Positions 25,501 to 35,100 of a stretch of 64,000 nt of DNA are shown here, piece after piece. The translations under genes were made by a program, and so were the position numbers. The number at the start of each line of letters is the position of its first letter. The first letter of the stretch is position 1. Source of the stretch: Meloidogyne chitwoodi (Eukaryota > Nematoda > Chromadorea > Rhabditida > Meloidogynidae). The notes under the pieces are model-generated. The model made no database searches. It worked only from the letters and a program-made list of their open reading frames with translations, and was not told the origin of the DNA. The DNA lies in contig JACZZP010000019.1 of NCBI GenBank assembly GCA_015183035.1, positions 186,001 to 250,000 on the forward strand, in the 5' to 3' direction.

Positions 25501-27718
25501 CAGCACAGGGAGAAGGGTCTTTTAGTAGCCCTCAAGAATTTATGGAAAATAGTTACAAAGCTATTACTGAAGAATTTTCTTCTTCTAATAAAAAACCTGT
25601 TGTTCAAACGTTTGTTTTAATTTCTAAAGTTGACATTTTGTGTTATCCCAATTTTTGTTCAAAATATTTTTTAGACAAAAGTCAACGGAACTGAGAAATG
25701 CTGAACTGGGAAGAATTGCATTGGAACTTTACACACTACACGGATTAGCACATTTAGTACATGTTGCATTTCCTATTGCTAAATACATAATTTGGGAAGT
25801 ACAGTACAAAGGAATTAGTGTTAGGATTACAGAAATGTTGCTAAAAGGTATGGTTCATGGATGCATATCGTTCGGTAAAAATATGATACGATATATTTCA
25901 GAAAAAAATACGATAACGATATACGATACGTTATGCATCCCTGGTATGGTTATTATGCCCAGATATCGGAGATTCCAATTCCGGAAACATGGAACTACCA
26001 AATTTCTGGAACTGGAACTATGGAATTGGTTGATGCCTGGAATTGGCTCCAGAACCGGTTTCGGAACTAGTTCCCTAACCAAATAGTTCCAGAACTGTAA
26101 CAATGAAAATTAAAAGCGAAGTTCCGAAACAGGAACTGAAAAAATTCAAAAATAAGTACTGGAACTGGTTTTCCAGTGGAAATTTTGGAACTTTCCCATC
26201 ACTGAATTTAAAATAAAAATTTCATTTTAATAATTTTTTACAGCTTTAAAGGATGCTAAAAATAGAAAGAAAAGCTTAATTAAATTTTTTGAAAATAAAA
26301 ACGCTGATAAAAGTGGTGCATCTTCCTCAAATAAAAGACAAAAACAAACACAAAAAGAATTAACAAAAGAGGAGTATAATAACAGTTGGTTTTGGTTTTA
26401 TTTATCTCTTGGAAAAGACGAATTTGATTTTGTGAAAAGTTTCCAGAAGATCGTAAGTGTCATTATATTTTTTTATAATTCTGATTTTTTAATAATTCTT
26501 AGTTTTTAATAATTCTGATTTTTTAAATTTTTGTAACTTTTTAATTCTATGGTATATCGTCAAATTTTTTTGATTTATAATGATTCTCATTCTATATAGA
26601 TTATGTAGGTACCAAAATTTTAAATATCTAACAAGACACTCAAAAGTTGCAAATTCCTGAATATAGAAAATTTTTTTGGGGATAAGGAATATTTTAAATT
26701 TGTATAAAAAAATTTCAAAATTTTCAAAAATTTTTTTCTCAAAAACTAGTCCGTAGCTTTTTTAATTACATAGCTCATTCGATTCAGTTATTCATCCTCT
26801 TTCGAATGATACTAAATTCGGCAAATTTCTAACGATGGAAATTTTTTTATAAAAATTTAAAATATTCCTTCCCCCAAAAAATTTCTATATTCAGGAACTT
26901 GTATCTTTTGACTGTCTTGTTAGATATTTAAAATTTTGGTACCTACATAATCTATATAGAATGAGAATCATTATAAATCAAAAAAATCAGTCGATATACC
27001 ATAAAATTAAAAAGTTAAAAAACTTTAAAAAAATTAGAAGATTTAATATTCTTTGTTTTTTTCTTTATACTTTTCTGTAATTTACTTATATTTATTCATG
27101 TTTACGCTTACTTTACTCTCTAATATCTTTTTATTTATTCACAAATAATATTCTTTTATTACAATTTTTGTTAAAAAATGTTATAAAAGGTCAGTATATA
27201 CTACTAACATTTGTTTAAAAATTTAAATTTTAAGAATCTCAATCCGTAACTACTGGGCCTTCTACTTTAGCAATTCCTCCACACAGTCATTCTTCTTCTG
27301 CTGGAACTTCTCGTGAAAGAGTTAATACAACTCCTGAAATAAATCAAACCACTGATCCTTCTCAAACGCAGCCTAGAAGAGGACAAAGTAATAAATCTAA
27401 TTTTCAAGCTAAATTTGAAAAATATAGATTTATTTAATTAGAAAAAACAGTTTTAATTAATAAATTTAATTTTTTCATTTTTCAGGTTCAGGATGGTTAT
27501 CTAAACATTTTTCAAGTTCTAGTAATCGGGAAAAACGTTCAGCTGAAAAAATTTTCTTAGAAAAGCTAAATCGTAATAAACGTGCTATGAGAACACCACA
27601 AGGAACAGCGCAGAAAAAAGAATTAAATTTTGCTTCACTTTGGTTTTGCCTTAAACTATTTATGTTTAGCTTGGGCTGGGTGCTTTTGGCTTTACAGTAT
27701 GCGCTGATTTTGATTTAA
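22533..27718 (+). CDS. Paralog B: secreted/membrane protein of unknown family, 12 exons
   Basis: Exons are 22533-22796, 22912-23053, 23334-23530, 23568-23776, 24095-24241, 24295-24533, 24961-25117, 25223-25609, 25675-25847, 26244-26456, 27235-27387 and 27486-27718, giving 837 residues. It is the shortest paralog, with a single Ser/Thr-rich exon where A and C have two. It keeps the signal sequence, the conserved cysteines, WFWFYLSLG, the R-x-K-R sites (REKRS, RNKRA) and the hydrophobic tail. Two places need attention. Exon 5 starts with one extra base, and exon 10 lacks 7 bases relative to A. Both frames are restored only if alternative donors 8 nt (exon 4, 23777) and 4 nt (exon 10, 26457) downstream of the aligned ones are used. 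Otherwise the gene is frameshifted. The AG|ATG start junction is shared with A. Confidence 0.78.
23108..23186 (-). pseudogene. tRNA-like sequence in intron 2 of paralog B
   Basis: On the minus strand it reads GCCCCGGTAGCTCAGTCGG (acceptor 5' side plus A-box) and, at normal tRNA spacing, GGTTCGATTCC (B-box) within a pairable T-stem (GCAGG/CCTGT). The anticodon and acceptor stems do not pair, so it is probably a tRNA pseudogene or SINE head. It is antisense to the host gene, like the one in paralog A. Confidence 0.6.
24559..24694 (+). repeat. CATTTCGTC MITE-like element, copy 2
   Basis: This is the reverse-orientation twin of 19028-19164. It begins CTGTACATTTCGTCGAAC and ends GTTGACGAAATGTCTGGACA, with GCCTCTACGGCAAAAAAC inside. 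Intron 6 of paralog B. Confidence 0.7.
25852..26210. repeat. Two foldbacks in intron 9 of paralog B
   Basis: The first (about 25852-25948) pairs CATGGATGCATATCG with CGTTATGCATCCCTGG around tandem ATACGATA words. The second (about 25970-26206) is a diverged member of the GTTCCGGAACT family, ending GGAACTTTCCCATCACTG. Confidence 0.6.
26535..27016. repeat. Large foldback in intron 10 of paralog B
   Basis: Arms of about 180 bp: AACTTTTTAATTCTATGGTATATCG...ACCAAAATTTTAAATATCTAACAAGAC on the left, and its near-exact inverse from about 26841 to 27016. The spacer includes TAGCTCATTCGATTCAGTTATTC and CTCTTTCGAATGATA, the core shared with other elements. Confidence 0.85.
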
Positions 27719-27911
27719 GAAGAAACGGATCTATAATTTTTTAGAAATATTAAATATAGAGGAGAAGCACCAAAGGAAATCTATGGAATTTTTTTCCACT
27801 CTTTAATTTTATATAAAACTTTCCTAGTCGAAATTACCTATTTACTTTATTGTCCCGATCACTTTTTGTCAATTAGAACTTAGTTTGAATGGCGCGGGAG
27901 TGATCCAGGTA

Positions 27912-28194
27912 GTGATGGGAAAGTTCCAGCTTCGGAACTGTGACTACGGAACTACCAAATTTTTGGAACTAGTTTGGAACTGAAACTGTGGAACTGGTTG
28001 CTTCTTGGAATTCGTTCTGGAACTTGTTCCATAACTAGAACTTGTTCCGGAACTAGTTCATAACCCCACAATAGTTCCAAAATTGGAACAACGAAAATTA
28101 AAAATGCAGTTCCGAAACTGGAACTACAAAATTTCAAAAACAAGTTCCGGAACTTGAACTAGTTCCATGGAAATTTAGGAACATTCCCTTCACT
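27912..28194. repeat. GTTCCGGAACT hAT-like repeat, 283 bp
   Basis: It begins AGTGATGGGAAAGTTCCAG and ends GGAACATTCCCTTCACTG, with many GGAACT/AGTTCC palindromes inside. It belongs to the family with the CAGTGATGCAAAAGTTCC end, seen best at 29477-29547. Confidence 0.7.
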
Positions 28195-28585
28195 GGATCC
28201 CGTGTTTAATTTTTTATATTTTTCATAAATATTAAATAAATTCTTTTCTTTAAATTTTAATAGTTTTGATATAGACAAGTGTGGTCAATGATTAAAAAAA
28301 TTTAATTTCACAGTAAACGGTTCTACTCTTTTTAGATATTTTTTTAAAAATTCAGTGTCGGAGGATTAATTTAGAATTTGTTAAATTCCGTCCTCAAATC
28401 TCAACCATTAACAAAAAAAATTTTGAGTCTTAATTATCGAAGGGTAATTTATTTTAGGTAGAATTCATTTGATGCTAGGGAATTTTTTATTGAGGAAAAT
28501 CACATGATCATTGACAATTTTTCGAAATTGTTCAACAAGGGCCCCGCATGATCAGTGCCAATTTTTAAAATGTCTCTATTCACGC

Positions 28586-28860
28586 GACAAACGCCTCTTA
28601 ATTTTAAAGAAAGGTAAGGCATCTATGGGCAAGATGCCAAAAATAAATTTATCTTTGACAGTGCTCTTTAGATGTATAAAATCGGAAGAAAATAGTCGTT
28701 AAAACGCACGCAACTGATGCCCATTAATTTGAAAATTGGCAGAGAATTTTTTATTGACGACCATCACATTGTGAAGTTCAGTGCCATTTCTTCGAACATC
28801 TAAATCACTTCGAAAAACGCCTCTTCATTTTAAAGGCTATAAAAGAAAAGGCACTTACTT
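28586..28860 (+). promoter_or_regulatory. Candidate promoter with duplicated block before paralog C
   Basis: GCGACAAACGCCTCTTAATTTTAAAG at about 28585 and AAACGCCTCTTCATTTTAAAGGC at about 28815 are two copies of one block. The second runs into TATAAAAG (28838-28845), a TATA-like motif 280 bp before the ATG. Similar blocks precede A and B. Confidence 0.35.
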
Positions 28861-29123
28861 TCATTACTCTCAGTTAAAGCCTTCAAAATGAAAAGAATTC
28901 ACAATTTACGCACGCCTTGTAAATCCACTAATTTTAGACTAGTTAGATTTATTAATTTAGGCAAATAAAAAAGAAAATTAAAAAAAATTTTTTTTTCTTT
29001 TTTATTTTAAATTTTAAAAAATTATTGGACCCATTTTTTATCTTTTTGACTGTTTTTTCTTAAAAAATTGGATTTCCTAAAGGGGATATTCTAAATAAAA
29101 TTTAAATATTTAAATTTAGAAAG

Positions 29124-32100
29124 ATGAGAATTAATTTTTCAAATATGTTTCCCAAACTCTTTTACATACTTTTTGTTGCCCTAATATTCATCGGCAATGT
29201 TTCTTGCGTTAAAAGAACCTATTTCAATGCATCGCTACGAGGCCAAGTTAAACAATTTTTAAATCAACATTTGAATGACTATAAAGCTGCTACACACGAA
29301 AATAATGAAGCAATATTACATTTATTTAATGGGCTTTCGTTGCATAATGATCATTTTCGGTTTGGAGGGATTCTTGACTATTGCCGTGAAAATAGATATG
29401 TAAGAACTTTATTAAAATTTTTATATAAAGTCAGTTCTCTTTTCCTCGAGAGGAGAGAGGAGAGATCAACTGGAACCAGTGATGCAAAAGTTCCAGTTCC
29501 GGAACTGGAACTAGTTCCGTGGAAATTTTGGAACTTTTGCATCATTGACTGGAACCTCTCCCCTTCCTTAATTGTTCTAATATTTTTAAATTATAATAGA
29601 TTACACGAAAATCTGAAGAAAATGAATTTGAATTCAATGTAAACAATGAATTATTAAATAATGTTCATCAATATATAAATTGTGTAGACAAAATATACAA
29701 AGAGGATTTGGATTTAAATATTATTTTAACAGAAGATACGGGAGGTAAATTTTTAAAAATTTCTTTAGATAAAAAAAGTCCACGAGTCTAGCACTAAAAA
29801 ATTACATAGAATTAGGAATGGGGAACTCATAAAAATGCCCCGAGATGCAAGCTCTTGAAGATCAAAAAACATAGGGGGGACCAAGCTCATTTTTGAGGTT
29901 AATATACAAATGATACTTATTCACTGAGCAGATTAAACTCGCGACTTTTTCTGAACATAATTAAAGTTAACAGAATTTCTTTGTTTTATAAATGTATATT
30001 TCATTCTTTATATTTAGATGAACTTAAAGATTCTCATCTCCTTCGTGAATTTATGCATGCATTTCTTCTCACAAAACCGGTTTATTTAGCACGTGAATTA
30101 GCGAAGCTTTTTAATCCGACTGAAATGGCTAACGACAGAGTTTGGAGTGATAATACTCACTGGTTTTACCAGTTAAGATTGCATTTTCTTTTGGAAGTTG
30201 CGGCAACTCAAACGATTGAGGTTGTAAAAAATATTTGGTTATCCCCTCCTTCATATATACATTTTACACCTATCAAACGCCCATGAATCTTTCTCAATGT
30301 CAGTCATTTAGCATAATCCATTGGGACAGCCGCGGTAATCACCTAAGTGAGCTTACTCCCCCCTATGATTTTTCGATTTTCAAGGGCCTGTATTTTGGCT
30401 TGTAGGTGTTGACCAGGATTATCCCATAGCTAGTTCGATTCAGTTTTTCGAGCTCTTTCGAATCATATTAATTTTATTTGAGTATATGAAGAAGGGGTGA
30501 GAAAATAATTATCAAAGTTTTTATAAATTTATACGATTTAAGGAATTGCGTCTAATTCGTCAATTATTTATCGTACTTAATGGAGGAATTAATATAAAAG
30601 AAGATTTTGATTTTAATAAAATTGGATTGCTTAATTTTAAAGAATTGAATTTTTTGACCAAGCTAGATCAAGTTTTAATTTTTCTTCAAAACCGATTTGA
30701 TTATGGGATTAAAGAATATAAACAGAAACCATATCTGGTAAAATATAATAAAAATTTAAGGAGATCGCTGTTAGCAGTTAAAACGAAAGCTTAGGCGGGG
30801 TTATAATTCTATTAAAAAAGAAATTAAAAACAACAGCCCAGTAGCTCAGTGGGATAACATCTTGAGCGAAAGCGAAAAGCTATAACTAGCAAGTAGGTCG
30901 TAGGATCGAAAACCGTGTAGGGGACGATTCAGAGTAGCCGGTTGTTTTTGGCCATAACTTTTTTAATTCTTAACCGATCTGAATAGTTCTTTTATTAATC
31001 GAAAGCATCCGATAAGCGGATAAATTTAACCAATTAGACCGATCCAATCTGATCACTCAACAAAAAGTTATAGCGCGATAAAAGAGGAAAATCATGATTT
31101 TCGAGTTTTTCGGACATAACTTTTTTAAAAATAAACTGATCTGATCGGTCTAATAGTGAAAATACTCTTCTTTTCGGGCTCAATGAAAAAAGTTATACGA
31201 GCTACTCTGAATCTGCCGACTTTGAATTGTCCGTTAACGCCAAAAACCTGCCAGTGGCTAAACTTTTACTTTGCTCTTTCTATAGTTTATTTTAGAATTT
31301 CCGGCCCTATATCGAAGGAATGCCGGCATCCAATTTTTTCTATATTCTTAAAAAATGGGTAATTATTTTATTTTTCTCTCTATTTTTGATTTTTGTCTTG
31401 AGGCTATAGACGCGAAATGATTAATTTTTTATATATTTTTTTTATTTAATTTCTTTGTGATCGTTTACTCATTAAAAAAAATTAAAAAATTAATAAAATG
31501 GCTCCACAAAAAAAAACAAAAATTGTTGAACATGATGAGGTAATTGGTTTTTAATACGCTGAAAATCCTATTTAATAGTTTTCGCCTGACTTTGACGTTA
31601 TAACTCTTCATTGGGGGGAGTAAGCTTTTTTGAGGGTAAAAATTCAATATGAGTATGATAGCTCATTCGAAAGAGCTCTTCGTGACCTATCGAATGAGAC
31701 CAAAATCGTCTTGATTGAACGATTTTAAACAAAAGTTATAAGGATCGAAAAGTTTGCTGGAAACACGCCAAACTTGGACCTATTGGGAGTGTTTTATGAC
31801 TTCTTCATTTGGGAGCCCATCTCTGGTTGGCTTTTGGTACGTGCGTTAATCTACGGCGCAATATAGAACAAGCACATCTTTAACTGATTCATATATGTTG
31901 GAAGCACTTTTTCGCCAAAATTCAAGAGCTAGAGGGGAATCTATTTCATCAGCTTTTTTTAAAAAATTAAAAGAAAAATATTGCCTTTAATTTACTATTT
32001 TTTGCATAAAAATTAATCATTTCGCGTCTATAGCCTCAAGACAAAAATCAAAAATAGAGAGAAAAATAAAATAATTACCCATTTTTTAAGAATATAGAAA

Positions 32101-35100
32101 AAATTGGATGCCGGCATTCCTTCGATATAGAGCCGAATTTCCTATTTAAATAAAAAACAAATTGGTGGTAGATACAAAAATTTAAAATAAATAAAAAATT
32201 TAACATTAAGGAAGAAAAAGAAAATCTACTACCCATTGCACGCATAAGCAACATATATGAATGGTCGGATGCATGTCAGAATCCAGATCTATTGTTGCCA
32301 CATTATCTCAACATTGTCGAATCACATTATACTGCAAAGAAATTTTTAATGTTCCGAGCAGGATGCAGGTATTAATTTGAATTTTTATAAATTAACGCAT
32401 AGTTTTTCAACTCTCGGCGAATTCGGGATTTGAGAATTTCAATATAGAGTCTGGATCGGGATTAGCACAAATCGAGATTCATAAAAGTCGGGAAAATCCC
32501 GCCAGAGATTTAACGGGATCCCGATCCCGTTGAACCCATTAAATAAAATTAAAAAGATGCTGAACGTTAGACATGATCCAGTCTGATTTTCTAGAATTCG
32601 TGTCCGAAAGCTCGGTTTTTTCGTTATCGAATTAATTCTGATCAAGATTTAATTCCAGGGAATGGTTAAGTAAATTCACTTATTTTTGTATTAATCTGGA
32701 TCAACTCTATAGACCGAAACTTTATAGATCGATTTGCCAATTGGTCAAAGCCCTTAAACGGTAAAGTAATAAAACACTCCCAAAAGAGCCAAGTTTGTGC
32801 GAAGACTAACCGGCCATAGGCCCTACAATTTAGAAGTTATAAAACACCCCCAATAGAACCTATTTTGTGCGGGACCTGCTAGATTTAAGAGATTTTACCG
32901 AATTGGCAATTGGACCAATTGGTTCTACTATCTATAGGGTTTCGGCCTATAGGGGTTAAGCCAATCTTATTGGTAGTGATGTTTGTGTCGCATATTACTA
33001 ATAATAAATTAATAAAAAAATCATCCAATTTAGTATAATAATGTTGAAAGATCCATCAATAACAAACCATTTCAATACAAACAATACAAACAATACAGCA
33101 TTTCTAATAATTACAAAATCTTTTGTTACGGCAGCGATAATGGCATTTAGTCAGTCAACAACGCAATTTTATGAGGGCAATGATGCTACTGGTCCAAATG
33201 ATCAATTTGTCCATTTAACTAATACATTTAAAGCATACTTTACTTTAACTGATTCACCTTCATTTATAAAACAATTAAAAAATTTAAATTTTCGAGTTTT
33301 TGAAATAGGTAATTTTATTTAAATTTAGAGGAAAATAACATTTATTAATTTTTCTTTTTAATAATTAATGATCCTACCACCCACCGTGATGCAAAAGTTT
33401 CAGTTCCGGAACTACGGAAATAACAAATTTCTGGAACTTGTTTGGAACTGAACCATAGAACTACCAAAACTTTGGAACTTGAACTTGTTCCGTTACAAGA
33501 ACTTGTTCCGAAACTTGTTCCGGAACTTGTTCCTCACCTCCACATTAGTTCCGGAACTGGAACAATGAAACTTAAAAATGCAGTTCCGGAACGGGAAATA
33601 GTTCCGTGGAAATTTTGGAACTTTTTAATCACTGATGCGGGTTCCAAACTTCGAGTTTAACCCAATTTGCGGACCTTTTGGACAATTAACGGAAAAAACA
33701 TACGGTGATTGTAAATGCGGCAGGTATTAAGTTTACCCAAAAACTTCAAGTGTTACTTATTTTACTTTAAAATTTTTTAATTTGATTAAAAAAATAATTG
33801 AATTTAATTAAGAAAAACCTCGTTTTTTCACTAATTTTGATCAAATCGACTATTTTGGTCTTCCACAATATAAAGGACAATCTTTAAAAACAAACCAAAT
33901 TTTTGAGAATCTGTACAATTGGATAGATGAATTCTGTCCTATAAATTCACCATGGGCTTATGAGTAATATTTTTTAATTTATTTTGAACTTTAGATCAAT
34001 TGGTTCATTTTTTTAGTTGATTAAAAATAAAATAATAGTTAAGGGAATGGAAATTCATTTTGGACGTAGTGATACGGACATGGAGTGAAAAGATCTTATG
34101 TTTTGGGTCTCTTAACGTCCTATAGGACTTCATCTAGGTAGAGGGTTGACTGTCCCCTGAACTGGCTCAACTACTTTTCTTATTTAATTTTTGGAACTAT
34201 TTTAGTTTATGCATCCAATCAAAAGTTTATAAGTCCAAACATTAAAGCCTTATTTAAGTGATTACGAGAAAGTGATGCAAAAGTTCCAAAATTTCCACGG
34301 AACTAGTTCCATTTCATGAACTGCATTTTTAATTTTCATTGTTCCAGTTCCGGAACTATTGTGGGGCGAGGAACTAGTTCCGGACCATTTCCAGTTACAG
34401 AAATTTGTTAGTTCCGGAACTGGAACTTTTGCATCACGGTTACGGGAACGGATCTTGGTCCCAGTTTCCAAGTCCCTTTTCCTGTTCCCGAAAACTGGAC
34501 CGTCCCATAACACTTAAATGAGATTTTACTTGCCTAACAAAACTTGCTTGGACTTAACTTGATTGTTTAGACATAAAATAAAAATAGAGCCTAATTTTTA
34601 TTGTTCACTCTTTAATGTAGGGTTGGGTAGATTTTAAAATTAAAATTAATTGTCTAATTATTAAATATTTTAGAATCTGTAAAGAATGGATTGGAAATTA
34701 TATCAAAGGAATTTTCAAAGCACTTGTAGATTTAGGTTCGGGTACTATAATGACACAAGATATTGGAAGTATTAAACTCTATGCAATAAATCATAAAGCA
34801 AAATTTGTTGATTTTTTGTTCTATATTGCCAGATGTTTTGCAACAATATCGAATATATATAGAAGTTATACAAATCCTCAAAATGTGCAGGATAACGTTA
34901 TTGAATTTGCAAATATTGGTTTAGTCCAAAAGAAAGAAACTACATATGTACCAGATAAAGATGTACTATTTAATGGAAATTTTGAAAATTTTTTAGAGGA
35001 TATCTACCGGGGAATTTCAGAAGAATATTATTCTAATAGCAGTATTCAACCTTTTGATTCGAGGTTTGTGATAGCTTCTGAGTTTTAAGCTTTTCTGAGG

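Larger units (their letters stand above)
27719..29123. other. Intergenic region between paralogs B and C
   Basis: No gene is supported. It holds a 283-bp GTTCC-family repeat (27912-28194), then about 900 bp similar to the upstream region of paralog A, with two copies of a module (GGGAATTTTTTATTGAG at about 28479 and GAGAATTTTTTATTGACGA at about 28740, each followed by TCACAT and an AAACGCCTCTT block). Confidence 0.6.

Noticed and set aside
31498..31990. Two-exon gene inside the 832-bp foldback
   Set aside because: The ATG-starting piece ends in phase 0 and the open end piece needs phase 2, so they do not join. Reported only as possible captured fragments.
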